Assembly: GCA_017591395.1 (NCBI GenBank)
Contig: WEDG01011610.1
Location: 62,001-126,000 of the forward strand
From: Schistocephalus solidus
Taxonomy: Eukaryota; Platyhelminthes; Cestoda; Diphyllobothriidea; Diphyllobothriidae
Length of the DNA stretch: 64,000 nucleotides
Reading direction: 5' to 3'
Part shown: in pieces, positions 11,801-23,919 of the stretch
Numbering within the stretch: the stretch's first letter is position 1
Layout: every line of letters begins with the position of its first letter
Notes under the pieces: generated by a model
Databases searched by the model: none
What the model was told of the DNA's origin: nothing
The model's input: only the letters and a program-made list of their open reading frames with translations
Translations under genes and position numbers: made by a program

Positions 11801-14800
11801 TAATTGGCACAAACCTAGCCAGAATACAATCATCAATATCTGAACTTTAAAACATGCTCGTTGCAGCACGATGTTTGGGATAAGGTGCGATTACTGTAGG
11901 AAGGTCAAATATTTCCAACTCAGCGTAGTGCGCCGCAAATTTAATCAGCTATTGACATTCATTAAAGCTTGCTATCCAAATGTTCGGTACCATTATTTGG
12001 CACCAAATGCATCGAAGACCATTTAATCAAGTAGTCGGGGCCGAGTGTGAGTATCAACCATAGAAATGACTACGTAAGTAGAATAAAAAATTTCTATTGA
12101 TTTCAATGCTCTTATCAATAAGAGATTCCTTTTTCGAATAAATAAGCAAAATATTCTTTATTATACTCCTTTGATTGCCACTTCCGACTTATTCAATTTG
12201 ATTACTGGAAAAGGGATATTTCTGTTCGACCAAAGTTTCTATTTATGAGATCTTTTAAGAGCATCTAATGTCCATTTTATCGGTCCGTTTATTCATATTG
12301 CTCATGAACTGTACCGCAAGCCACATTAATTGCAAATTTTCCTTACAATTATATATTATTTTCTTAATGGCATGCAGGAATTTAAGATTTTTCTTTCACG
12401 GAAAGCAGAAAATTGGAGAATGAAAACCACAAGCGCAAGTGCAACGGCAGATTGGACACAAAATGTTTAAGTCAGAAACTTGTTGAAATCTTAATTATAA
12501 CCTTTTGGAGTATAACCTTTGAAGGTGACGTGATATGCTTGCATTTTCTATTTAATGTATTTGCATACATAGAATCCTCTAAAGTCATTTGCACAAGGCA
12601 TGCCAATTCAGTGGTTATTTCCGAAAGCGTGTTGTTTTTTAGTCAGCTGAAGTTACACGCTTTAAAAGGCCGGAATCCTGGCGTGTCTGATATATTTTCC
12701 TATTAGGTTTTTAACAACCACTCTTAGGTAATACTTCTAATCAGAAAAAAATTTCAGAATTTTGGTTAACTTTTCCTGAGCTCGGTCACTGACTTTAAAT
12801 CACCAGCCTTAGCACTTAGGCATGTCAATGGAGTGTAAAAGTCAAATTGTATAGAAAAATGTTCAAATATTTTAAAATAAAGTAACGATATGCAAGAAGG
12901 ATTTGAGATTAAAGAACAGGGTAATACTGAGGTACCGGATAAAGGAAAAAGTCATTGCGATTATTTACAAAAACCACGAACAAGAATTTTTCGGGGTCTT
13001 GGCACTTTAATAACCGACTCCCGATTACCTAGCAGGAGAGAGCTTTCGACCGATCAAACAGAGACATGATTTATGAGGTGGCCAAAAACCATTTAGTAAG
13101 CATTATTAACATATATACCGTCATCGAGAGCAACTAAAGCATTGGTATGACACGAAGAGCGATGAGGGAATAGATAAGTACCTCGAAGCATTCCACATTT
13201 CTTCAGAACAAGAATAGTACTCTGATTGATAGACTGGACAAACTGAGTGCAAAATGTAAAGTAAGCTGAAAGCTAAGAAACAGTCAAACCGAGATAGCCT
13301 CATTCGGATTTTCGTTTATTTAGTCATGGTGTAGAAAAATATTGAAGGCAAAAGAGTAGAACATAAAATCCACAATCCTGCGCTCGATGACCCTTGTTTA
13401 GCTCTCTTAGAGCAGACTGACCCACGATAGTACCAGTGTTTTAGGTAATATACGTGGATTTATATGTACACCTAGAAGCGTCAGAGGAACATGTGGACAA
13501 AGGCATAATGGTATATAGGCTTAATTGACCAGCAAACTTCAAAGGAACGGATGGCCATGCTCCTGGACGATAAGATGTAGGGAAAATGTATTTGATTACT
13601 GCAGAGTGGCGGGGACTCTGGCCGAACGCCAAGCAGCAGGCATCTTTTACTCCCTGATGGAAATTTTATAAAGAAGCACCTAAAAGTCTCTTTGTGTGTA
13701 GATGCGGACTTGAGGGTAAATGGTGAGAAAACGTCCGTCCCGACAGCTGTTGAAGTACGGATCCAGGATCTAACTCAATTGGTGAGGGCAAAACATCATT
13801 AGAGAGCTTCATGGGTAGGAGAGGTAATAATTTTATATATTAAAGCTAAATCATCATCAGCAAATGATGGTTTATTTCGGTGACTGATGTCACACTTCTC
13901 AATTCTCCCAGTGCTGACATTAAGAAGAAAAAGTTTGAAGAAGAGAAAATAAGTTCACTTTAAATAAAAAATTTGGACTGGATATTGACCATTTTCTTTG
14001 TTTGTAAAATGTCCTTATTTTGATGTCATAGAAGCTTAATGTGTATAGAGGGAATTATGTCACGTTTAGCCTTAACATTTTTAATGCACCTCAACATAGA
14101 CCAGTCAGCAAGTTTATGATTTTCGTAGACATGAAATCATTATTTACAAAAATACCACTGAAGGAAACAATAGATGTTATATGCGTCCATCCGTCTGAAG
14201 ACCATCTGTCGCCCGAAGTACAGCGTGAATTATTACCATATTGCACCAAATTATTCAAGTTTATTTAAAAAGTTACTCTATTGAAAAATTGACGGAGTCG
14301 CAATGGGAAGTCCACAAAAATAGCTGGAAAGGGCAATACTTGCACTTTGCAAGCCTTGTGCCAGTGCAATGGTTCATACTCTTTTTCAAAGAGCGAGAAA
14401 TATTTGCTCTAGTGGGACCCTGATGGAAAGATTGCCCACATCCACATAGCCTTTCTTAGCTGTGGATATTCCGCACGCTTCATTCAAAAGTACAGCAACC
14501 CTTTACGGTTAAAATTTACGGAACAGTGGTTCCGCAAAAACCCGTTATGATAGCCTTAGCCTTTAATTGTGACAACTCTTTAAAAAAATAAAGCGACGCT
14601 GACGCTGCACCATAGAAAGAACATGCAATACAGTTGAGCTCGTCTTTACCAGTCCTACTAGAAGCCTTCTTAACAACCGGTCAAATGATGCCTTGCCTTT
14701 GCACGCCATCCGAAATTATGTTTAAGAATTGACGTGCAGTTGAGGATGCAAGTACCTTGGGAGAACGCTAACGCAACTGGCGATCAGGGCTGCTAAGAAT

Positions 14801-17800
14801 TTGCCTAAATGGATTTGTAAACAAGACAATAAAGTACCACGGTCTTCGATTACTAAGAATATGCTGGTCATGGTCATGACTTTGACCTCAAAACAGCTTT
14901 CTGAGTACTTATTATGGCATGAACAACTCGGGTCTTCCGCTATGTGGACGCAGTGTATTTACGGAGGGAGAAACCCGACATATGCAAGAAATTAGACCAC
15001 TTGGTCAATCTCCAATTTCCTTAGCAATCTTCATCCATGGCTATGGCTGTTAAAATTTTTCCCACCTCATCTTTCTTATTTGAAGTTTTAAGCTAACGCC
15101 TTTCATCTGATCATGAACCCTTACCCTGGCTTTTATTCATTGAAATTCTGTGCAAATTCAAACTGCTGTCTTCTTCTTTTTGTTATCTGTGTTATGCAAA
15201 GACAGATTGCAGTTGGTAAGTCGTCGCGACATGTGCTGGAACTAATAAATCCTGCTGCATGCGCCTGTTTAAAATTCATACCCGGAAAAATCCTTCAAAT
15301 TAACCTAAAAAACTTAAGAAGATGACCAGGATTACAAATTTCCTTTACGAAGGTCACATTGTCTTATCTTGGTTACTGATCAAAATAAATATAAACATTT
15401 TCTTGGTCTTACCACCCATTTATAAGAAAACCCCCCAAAAGGAACGTACTCTCCACTCTATTTCAATTTTTGTAATTTAAAGCCACGTGAGCCTGATTTA
15501 CTTTTAGAGGTAGTGCAATTCATAATCCTTGTTTTTTATTCCAAATATACAATACACATTTTGGAGAAAGAAACCAAGGCGCACTAGAATCCAAAAACGC
15601 TGCATTTTCTGAGGCTGTTTCCATGGTCACACTTGCTTTTAGGATTCCAGTGAGTTCGCTCTTTCCATACCTGAAATCGGTTTCGCAATCGGGAGCCAAG
15701 GAAAAATTGGCCTATAATTTGGCTGCAGGAGATCAGTTTTCAGAATCTTCTGAGAACCATAAAACATTTAAAGGCTTGTGCTGGTGCACTCACTTTACTC
15801 AGTATCCTCTTAATTACGGAAACCTCGGTTTTTCCTTGTTCAAAAGACATGCCACGAGTTGTTCCTCTTCACACTTCTTTTAATGCCATTTTTGTTCCCC
15901 TTGTTAACTTTACTCTCACTGATTATGATTAAGTATTTCAACTTTACTTGAAACATGGTTTTTCTTGGAAAATTTATTACCAATTTGCTAACATGCTACA
16001 GGGCACGTTTGAACAGCTCACTTAACAGTTCAGCAACTGAGACCTAATTTCCTGAATTTCGTTAAAAAACAAATATTCAGGAAGGTGCATTTGGGCCTGT
16101 CATTATGTTAAATGATACAAAGAAAAGTACTATTTATTTTTACCTTTTAATATTCTTATAATGCTTTTGGTATTCTATTTCTTAGTTGCCCCAGTTGTAA
16201 CAATGGGTAATAGATTTATTAGCCAGTCACTCCATCAGAAGGTAATTCTCAGGGCTACGGTGACCGGAAACCCAATTTACAGTCTTTACTGGGAGTTCAA
16301 TGGCAGTCCAGTAAAAAGTATCAGCGGTGATTGCCAATTTACCCAACCAAGCAGAAATACTGTGTGATCTCGGGTAAGTCTCCGCTTGCTGCTTAAAGCC
16401 ATACAAAATGACTTAAGACATATAAATTTCTAACTCTTCTTCTGTGTTCTCAAATCCTTTCAAATACTGCCGCCAAAATTACACCATATACCATCATTTC
16501 AGGAAAGTATGTACACATAGTGAAATATGTGAAGTTGAAATTGTGCACAGCCTAACAAAATCCAAACATCGATTTTCCTTTGGGCGATGTCAGGCACACC
16601 GTCAATATCTTCTTGCATTTAACTTGTAAAGACATATTGTTATTCATTTTGTACAATCTGTCAATTGCATTTAAAGACAAAACTTATGCGCATAGAAGAA
16701 AGACACTTGTATTTGCGGATGTGCCAGAACTAACTTTTGATATATTAGCCTGAAACGGGAAGATGGCCATTTGATAATATTTGCCCCCTCGAGCTTCCTG
16801 GTCGTACAAGTCCTCGTTTTTTTCCAAAATTGACCTAACTGGAAAATATGTGAATTATTTAAGTATTACATAACTTAAGATATATTGACCAAAAACGACT
16901 TCCTTCGACCATATATAAAATTAATTTGATGAAAACATCTTCCAACTCTAGTAGAGTATCATTTGTCAAACTTATTAAACCAATACTGTTTTCCCTGAAA
17001 ATATGTATTGAGAAAGACTTTTGATTACAAAAGCGTTTGCAGTAGAGTATAGCATAAAAGGAGCTTTTACGAGATCAAGGTTCTTAAGAACCATCGTTGA
17101 TAAATGTGCATTGCGGATAGCAGCATCATTTTAACCGAAAAATACACAAGTAAAGTGAAACCTACACACAAAGATAAAAATTAGTAGAAGCTGCAAATAT
17201 TTTGGTTTTCGCCGCAGCTTTTGATTGCTCTTTTCTAAAAACAAACTCATTGTATAAGCATTCGCAAACTCAATTTTCTGTATTTATTGGTTATTCGATG
17301 GGATCCACTGATCTTTTTAAGATGCTTATGTCAAATTAAGGCAAGAATCTTCTTAGCGGTTGGTAAGTAAATATTCCATTCGGCCTCTTTTCTTCAAGAA
17401 CGTATCCTTACTGTTTACTTAGTCTTGTATGACGTGGATTTTTTAAATGATATTTCCGTAGGAAAACTTTGATTTTTATGCAAATGCAAAGGCGACGCGT
17501 TTGCAGTTTAACGCGCGTCCGGCTACTCCATGGATAGTCACCCCATCTTAACCTCAATTCGAAGGTTCTTATGCATTTAGCATACAAGGATAATCGTTTC
17601 TTCGAATCATAAGGTTGATTATATGTGAATTTCCCATTAAGAAAACCGAGGTTACAATATCCATAGCATATACGTAACGTGGTTTTAATCTTTCATGAAG
17701 TCATTGCTAATTTTCTGAAGTTACACGCATACACTGCGTTTCTGTTTTGTGGCGGAGCGGGTGTGTGATCTCATAAGAAATCACACAGTGATAAATATGA

Positions 17801-20800
17801 CCTTTAACGGGTGACGGAAATCCCACATCTGCCAATCGCGTTTACATGCGCAGATTATAATCCAAGGACATGGATGTTCATCAAAGGCTGTCACCTATGC
17901 CTGTACAGTCATCCAGCTCTCAAAGAACAACACGGCCAAACTCGAACTGGGAGTCACTACCAATGACATTTGATATACAACCTATCCTCTAAGCAGTTAA
18001 GCGAACAAGGACTGTGAATTCTGAGTCTGAAGGACAAATGTAAGCCTGCGGGTACCAAAACAGACGAAGTCATCAATACCGTCGTGGCCACGTCAGAAAG
18101 GACATACGCAACTTAAACTGTTAAAGATACTGACCGCAAACGCTACCTTACCCATGCTCAATGGGCACGTGCATAATATGTCATTCGCAGATGCCGATGA
18201 ACTGGGAGACTTAGTGATAGAGAAGGATACAATACTGCGGTCTGTTGACAAAGTAAGGTTGAATCTTGTTCTGTGTCGTGTTGACCACAACGAGAAGGCA
18301 CAGTCACTCAACACATGCAAAACTAATGCACAGCCAGCTAAGTGGATTTCTAAACGAACTAAAGCACAAAAATATAATCTCAGTGTAGTGGCTGTGAAGA
18401 CTAAACAACATGTCTTTGCGTGCCGCGCATGTTTTCGTACCTAATGTACGCACAAATATTCGCGGTGGACGGGTCAGGTCTCAAATGCGTAAGAGTGCCA
18501 TAAATATCACTGCCAGATGTAGCAACTACAGTCTGACAGGCAGTCGTCAAGACTCTTTGCAGGTCATGGCAGAATCAAGCACATCAAGTTTATTTGAACA
18601 GTGAATGTGCACATTTGCCATTGAAATGTATTCCCAGTTTTGAGTTTGCTATATATGGCCTAAATACATATAAGGAATTTATCAACGGGACAGAACTAAG
18701 TGCCGGAGAGTTTGACATACGTATTACTCATCACCCGCATCTACCGTGTAACAGAGCCGTGCAGATAAAGGACAACTTGGACACAGATAATTAATCTGGC
18801 ACCGTTTATCAGATTTTATAGAAATGTTATCATTGCCAGTATGCGCTCCAGACAGATCGTCGGCATAGCTTACCGTGAAACGAGCAAAAACGCTGGTTTT
18901 GATATGCACTCTGCTGTTCACAGTTTCTAGGCACATTTTGGAGTTAGAAAAGTATTTCAATAACTGGGGTACACGTATAATGGCGTGGACCAGCAATCTC
19001 ACAGGTCGAGAGGTGATGGAGGCCTGCACCGCTGAAAGCAACTTGATCACATGATTGATCTGACATGTTTCCTGCCATAATGCTTTACGTTCAGGCCACC
19101 AGATAGTGTGACCAAGTTGCCAATCAAAGGGGCATTGACCATCGCACCGAGCACACTTTAACTCCAGTTCTAGCCAATCGCAAGCTTCGTTCTCATTTCC
19201 TCCCCCGTTTTCTGATTACAAATGTATTGTTTTTTGACAATCGCAGAAGATTTGCTCCTGTATGAATCCTATCACTCAACCTAAGGGAAATAATTTTCTG
19301 GTGGTTGTACGTTGCTAATCGTTGCTACAAGTAGCTCAGAGCCACAAGTTCGCCTCTAGTCTTAATAAGGTTTCTTGGCAAAGCATATAAAAAAAACCAG
19401 CGATTGAACTTTTTGCTTCTGTTCTCGGGAATTACAAGTCAAACAATCGCAATCACCAAGAAATAAGTAGTGGAACTGTATTCATAGATTTCAAGTTGTC
19501 AAGTATCTGTGACTCATTTCTGGTTGTGAAGTTTCGATTTTTCTCTGAGGTATGGGACAAATTAATGGCGGGAAAACTTATAGTCACTTCATTTTCCTAT
19601 CATCGTCGGGTCACTTATATGTATATACTGTATTTTTACGTATGAACTGTTTGGCAGAGGTGAAAAGTAGAAATTTTATCCGCTACTCTACCACATTTTC
19701 TCAAAACTAAATAATTTGTGTACTTTTCTGCATGATGGGGTTCAGTTTCGACTAATTTTCCGATTAATACTTTTCTTTACTAATTAAGCTGCAGTGACCA
19801 AAATTGCCGTAATTTGTCACATATTATTTGAAAAGGCATGGTTTTAACTAACTTTGGACTGACATACCAATCTTTCATGCGTATGCAAATTAACTTAAAT
19901 TGTTTCGAATTTAAGGCTCTCTATGATGCCTCGGCGCATATTCAACTCGTACATTGCAGCCTATTTCTTGGGTTCCTTTATCTCTTCATAGACAGGGACG
20001 CAAGCAAACCAATGATGTTAAAAACCACTTTGACCGTGAATGATCTCACGCCGGAGGATTTTGGAAACTACAGTTGCGTTGTCCACTCTCCATATGGAGA
20101 TGTCAAGGGAACAACGGAGGTTTTGCGTAAGTATCCTTTTAAAAGAAAAACCTGATTTATCTTTAATCAAATAATGATTTGAATACTTCGGAAGCAGCCT
20201 CTCTTGGGCTGTTCGTCACCTAATTGAGAGCCTTTCAAATCTCAAGTTGGAAAAGCGGTGTTTTACACTGATGCTTACATTTCTTCTGACAACACTCACG
20301 GGGTGTAAGTTAACTAACGCTCACAGGTCATGGCAGATACTCTAGCATAGAACTGTTAATGGCCACCGGGTCTGGGGGCCACATCGATTTGAGTAAGTGC
20401 TGGGTTGTTTATTACGTCTTCGCGGTTTTGTACGAATGCAAAGTTTATCGACAACGCACTGTCTTTTGCAATTGTTACGTATTATTTCAACGTCTCTAAC
20501 CTTCTTGCAATTCCATTGTTACATTTTGCTCATAACATATAATACACTTTGAAGTGATAGGTTAATTAATATCTTAAATTTTTATATTTAAATTTCATGG
20601 TTTTGAATGTTATCGTAGAACTTTTGAATAAAATTTGCCAGAAGGCGTAAAAGTTAAAGAAGCGTAATGAGGAGAGTAGTCTGGATGTGCAAGAATTTCT
20701 CAATTGAGCTCTTGTGGAATGAAATTTAGATGAATTGTGCCTTGCCATATCGAGCGTTCTTCTTGCTACACGATCAGCTGCTCCAGCAGTCTAATCGTGT

Positions 20801-21183
20801 TTGTTAAACACCTAAATATTTCGGCTGCATCGAGGTTTATGTTCAGTTTCTAGTTTAACTTCAGCATTTCAGTATGGATTAGGCCCTTTCAATCCCACAA
20901 ACCGCAAATTGTGGTCCTTTGAGGATGAAGGTGTTACTTTGACCGAGCCATTCCTGCCACACGATGGCTCAACTACTTTTTCTTTCCTTCATATTTCGAA
21001 AGAGGCATAATTTATCAGTGCTAGTTACTCCAAAGCAGAAACACCTTTTTTATGCCTATAGATGCCGTTCTTCTGTGCAAGAAAATAGGCAGGAGTAGTT
21101 CCACACCGGTACTCGTTGTTTTTTCAATAAAGCAAGTTGTACTTCAAACGTTAACACTTTTATTGTCCACTGCAAGGGGTTGA
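8605..21183 (+). CDS. IgLON/lachesin-like three-Ig-domain adhesion protein (gene span, 5' end missing)
   Basis: Seven exons join in frame: 8605(or 8644)-8860, 9363-9533, 10814-10942, 16186-16326, 19992-20126, 20327-20392 and 21062-21183. Every internal junction is phase 1, as is common in Ig genes. The product has an Ig1 with C-x11-W and DEGEYIC, an Ig2 with KLTC and GTFACIAYN, and an Ig3 with YWEFNG and DFGNYSC, then a polar linker and a hydrophobic C-terminus that could be a GPI signal. This layout is that of IgLON, neurotrimin and lachesin proteins, which are cell-surface adhesion molecules of neurons and epithelia. The signal peptide and the start of Ig1 were not found. A decayed PLE sits in the intron before the fourth exon. 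The gene converges on the fasciclin gene. The Ig family is well supported; the exact subfamily is inferred. Confidence 0.72.
9363..9533 (+). CDS. Ig gene exon: first half of Ig domain 2
   Basis: The acceptor TTCCTCTTTAG ends at 9362 and the donor GTAAGT starts at 9534, both phase 1. The exon encodes IPATINENG, then VVREGATQKLTC and GIPAPSLKWFF. It therefore carries the linker between Ig1 and Ig2, the B-strand cysteine and the core tryptophan. Confidence 0.85.
10814..10942 (+). CDS. Ig gene exon: second half of Ig domain 2
   Basis: The acceptor TTTATTTAAG ends at 10813 and the donor GTAAGT starts at 10943; both junctions are phase 1. The exon encodes GNTLIITNTTRDLKGTFAC and ends in VDIY. It supplies the E and F strands with the second disulfide cysteine, completing Ig2. 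Confidence 0.85.
10943..13849 (+). other. Intron of the Ig gene, first part; no gene seen
   Basis: AT-rich intron sequence. Open frames at 11,016-11,270 and 12,413-12,706 (plus) and 13,441-13,632 (minus) show no domain. The last about 800 bases are richer in GC and may be further remains of the element that follows. Confidence 0.4.
13850..15000 (+). mobile_element. Decayed Penelope-like element with RT and GIY-YIG remnants
   Basis: The plus strand shows, in order, the PLE palm motif FVDMKSLFTKIPL (about 14,125-14,165), the RT signature GVAMGSP (14,294-14,314), HTLFQRARNIC with SSGTLMERLP (about 14,375-14,435), the connector NNRSNDALP (about 14,670) and the endonuclease motif CKYLGRT (14,747-14,767), followed by NLPKWI and PRSSITK (up to about 14,860). 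The order is that of canonical PLEs. Stops and frameshifts separate the pieces, so the copy is dead. It lies in sense orientation in an Ig gene intron. The ends are approximate. Confidence 0.75.
15001..16185 (+). other. Intron of the Ig gene, last part; no gene seen
   Basis: Short open frames at 15,113-15,325 and 15,623-15,883 have no recognisable domain. A polypyrimidine-rich acceptor TATTCTATTTCTTAG closes the intron at 16,185. Confidence 0.4.
16186..16326 (+). CDS. Ig gene exon: first half of Ig domain 3
   Basis: The exon encodes FAPVVTMG, then VILRATVTGNP and YWEFNGSPVKSIS. It ends at a weak donor GTGATT (16,327) in phase 1, which joins perfectly to the next exon to give SISDRDAS. The position normally held by the B-strand cysteine is alanine (codon GCT in ILRATV). 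A much stronger donor, GTAAGT at 16,374, lies downstream, but it is preceded by an in-frame stop at 16,365-16,367. Confidence 0.8.
16327..19991 (+). other. Intron of the Ig gene; unclassified GC-richer block at 17,740-19,050
   Basis: The segment 17,740-19,050 is clearly richer in GC than its flanks and has overlapping open frames on both strands (18,154-18,444, 18,410-18,604 and 18,594-18,794 plus; 18,724-19,050 minus). This is typical of a decayed transposable element, but I could not identify the family. The rest is AT-rich. Confidence 0.4.
19992..20126 (+). CDS. Ig gene exon: second half of Ig domain 3
   Basis: The acceptor TTTATCTCTTCATAG ends at 19,991 and the donor GTAAGT starts at 20,127. 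The exon encodes KTTLTVNDLTPEDFGNYSC and ends in GTTEVLR. It has the D-x-G-x-Y-x-C F-strand motif, so the second cysteine is present although its usual partner in the previous exon is missing. Confidence 0.87.
20327..20392 (+). CDS. Ig gene exon: linker after Ig3 (66 bases)
   Basis: A phase 1 to phase 1 exon lies between acceptor ACGCTCACAG and donor GTAAGT. It encodes RHGRYSSIELLMATGSGGHI and then DL, which is polar and glycine-rich. The matching phase on both sides, the strong donor and the open frame support it. No domain is expected here in this family. Confidence 0.68.
21062..21183 (+). CDS. Ig gene terminal exon, probable GPI-attachment signal
   Basis: The acceptor CCTTTTTTATGCCTATAG is followed in the right phase by NAVLLCKKIGRSSSTP, then a hydrophobic run VLVVFSIKQVVLQTLTLLL and a TGA at 21,181-21,183. 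Small residues (RSSST) before a hydrophobic tail with almost no charge resemble a GPI signal, which IgLON and lachesin proteins have. An AATAAA lies at 21,568-21,573, a plausible polyadenylation signal. A competing reading is a 30-base exon at about 22,395. Confidence 0.48.
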
Positions 21184-21567
21184 GGAGATAAGGCTGGTTG
21201 ATGTGCAATATTTTGCCAATATGTCACTACTTTCATGACCCTTTCTTCCACTACGCATGAAAACGTTCCACGTTGATGCTGGTCGTTCGCATGGGATTGG
21301 GGTGTTTGACATCGAACATGTCACGTGTTGGATTTAACGAACAGATATTTAGTAACGTCACAAGTGCATATCCTTTAGCAGCACAAATGCCACGATCGGC
21401 TTTGTAAACTTTGAAAGTTTGATTGAAGGGGCAAAGACGCAGGCCTATAAATTTTAAATTTTTTCCCCTTGACACTTTAAAGTGTAAGCATAAACCTTAG
21501 GAACTATTCAATATTGAAGAAAAATAGCAAGGATCGCTATTTAAATTTTAAAAAGTACTTAAGAAAT

Positions 21568-21573
21568 AATAAA
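21568..21573 (+). promoter_or_regulatory. Candidate polyadenylation signal of the Ig gene
   Basis: AATAAA lies about 385 bases after the predicted stop codon. In AT-rich DNA such hexamers are common, so the assignment depends on the terminal exon being right. Confidence 0.3.
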
Positions 21574-23919
21574 CAGCACTACTGGAAGATCTTGAATCAG
21601 AAATGAACTGCAAGGACTTATTAGAAAGTCAACTTAACGTCCCTATCCCAAACAAGCGATGTTGAATGACAGCTAGCAAACACAAAATGTACAAATTGGT
21701 AAAGTTATACACTGTAGATTGAAGCGATATTTTAGTCGCTTGAAAGGACAATTAAAAAAAGGAATTTCGGTCTTTTGTTTAGTTAATTGTGAGTTGCCAA
21801 CCAGGAACTCACAAGTAGACTGCAAAACAAAAAGCTCGTCAAACCGAACCGCGAAGAATGATTTAAAGAGCCACTGCATAATTTTTTAAATAAAAGGATT
21901 CACATCTGGCTCCTTGGCTACTGAATGGAAAAGCACCTATTTGAGTATTTGGTGTTTCAACAAAAAAAACAGAAATACTATACTGATACCCCTCGCGTTT
22001 GAGTGTATTACTATTCTGTCAAAAAATATGGATGCATCTGGTCTTCCAATAATAAGAACTTTAATTAAATTCGAGGATCATGGCAGTAGAATTGTAAAGT
22101 TAATATTAACGACATCAAAATGGTTGAAAATAAAAGAAAAGTTTCAACGTTGCATTTGTGTTTTTCACAAACCCCACGCGTTCTTTTGCGTTATACAGGG
22201 ACAAAAGCTTATCAACAATGCGGAGTATCTGTCATAATTCTATATATTTTGGGCTTGTGGGTACCTATTAACCGTGGAAGTTAGTGCATCACTAAGTATT
22301 GTAACACTTTGCTCGAAAGCAGATCACTTATCAGTACTCCGCTGACCAAATAATATAGCGAAGATTTCTGAACTTATTTACGTTTCTTTGTAGAGTTAAA
22401 ACCGATGAACATCAAAGAACGTGGTAAGTGTTCTTTTTATGCAGAAGATGCTTTGGGTTTTCAATAAAGTGCTACATGTAGTCACATTACTTCCGCGGTT
22501 TCGTTCAGAATCATATTTTCAAAGAACTTAAAACTATTAAGACGCTAATTGGCATCAGTTGGCTTTGAGTAGGGAGTAAAAGGCCACTTAAAGACCTTCG
22601 AAACCGCATTACTACTGAACGCACTTATGCCAATAATAATAAAGGTCAACATATCACCGTCCTCTTTGAACACGATTGACACGTAATTGTGTCACTAAAT
22701 CATACACTCCAAATAATGCCTTTATGTAGACTTCACTGCCTTCTTTAACGTCTTTGATGCCTCAAAATATTCTGCAGGAGAATATTAAGTTTAATGATGT
22801 ATTCCCGGGAATAAAAGCAACCACAGCGAAGTAACGTGTACACTAGAAGACTAAATTACGGAGGCGAACCTACACATGGTCGTTTAAAGTTGGCGTCCAA
22901 GAAAAACACCACTGTCGTTTAAAGAGATAACCCTCCGTAAAAATGAGATTCCTCATATAGTAAGGTAAATTGAAGAGCTATCAAAATAAGCCTTTAATGT
23001 TATGATTATTTGTAGCACTCCCTGGTGTTGCCAAATTCTTCCCACACAAGGCAGGAGATGTGTCGAAACAGAAAAAGAGGGGAAACTGTCATCAATAAGC
23101 CCGTATTACAGAAGCTCACTATGTTTGCTCCGCACTCAACTCCTTCATATTCCTTATTGTTTTTGACCCTTTTATCAGCTTTGCTCTTCTAAGTTCTTCT
23201 GTAAACCAGCATTTCCTTGCATTCCATTTTTCAAAGCGCCTTCTTGTGTATCACACGACTACAAACCATTTAAACAACAGGAACGGACTGCAGACGGCGG
23301 GGAAAATTCAAATTTACTTTCACAAAATAACTGAATTCGCCCCACCGACTAGTAAACGATCGCTGAAAGGAAACCCGTGGCTTTTTAATGCAAAACCAGA
23401 ACAAACAGTTCTTTCTACAACTACAGAAACTGTTAATTGAAGCACTTAAATTATTGAATTATTTTGCGTATTTTAATGACAAAAACCTGGAAAGGCAAGC
23501 AGGGGATAAACTTGCGTATGCTCAGGCTGATGTTTTCTTGTTCTTCCATATTTGCCGTTCGAAAACCAAAGACGATGCAGCGAGGACTTTTATATGACGA
23601 CCTGTTTTTGAGAAACAGTCAGTCTTACTCGCATACGTGGGTGTTTTTATAAGGGACTAGATGTGCTCTCGTCCAGCTTACTGAGAACACGTGTGCAAAT
23701 TGAGAGTTCCGCTTATTTTGTCACTCTGGTCAAAATAACTCAAATGACTTTGTGACCAGAATGAAATTCTAAATCAGGCCTATACAGTCCTTTTGGTGCA
23801 GTGGAGCCAATTCATCACTGTTGCGCTTTTCGATCCAATAAAATCCCCAAAACAAGAGTCTGTTTTGTAGTTTGGAGCTTTTTTCAGTGCTCAATGAAAG
23901 AACTTGTAAAAATCCCTTC
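21574..23919. other. Intergenic space between the convergent Ig and fasciclin genes; no gene seen
   Basis: AT-rich DNA with frames of up to 107 codons (21,914-22,237 plus) and overlapping frames at 23,246-23,652, none with a domain. No promoter or RNA gene was recognised. Confidence 0.4.

Noticed and set aside
22395..22424. A 30-base phase-compatible exon (KLKPMNIKER) as continuation of the Ig gene
   Set aside because: It has good splice signals, but the following sequence gives no hydrophobic tail, whereas the exon at 21,062 gives a GPI-like end and comes first.
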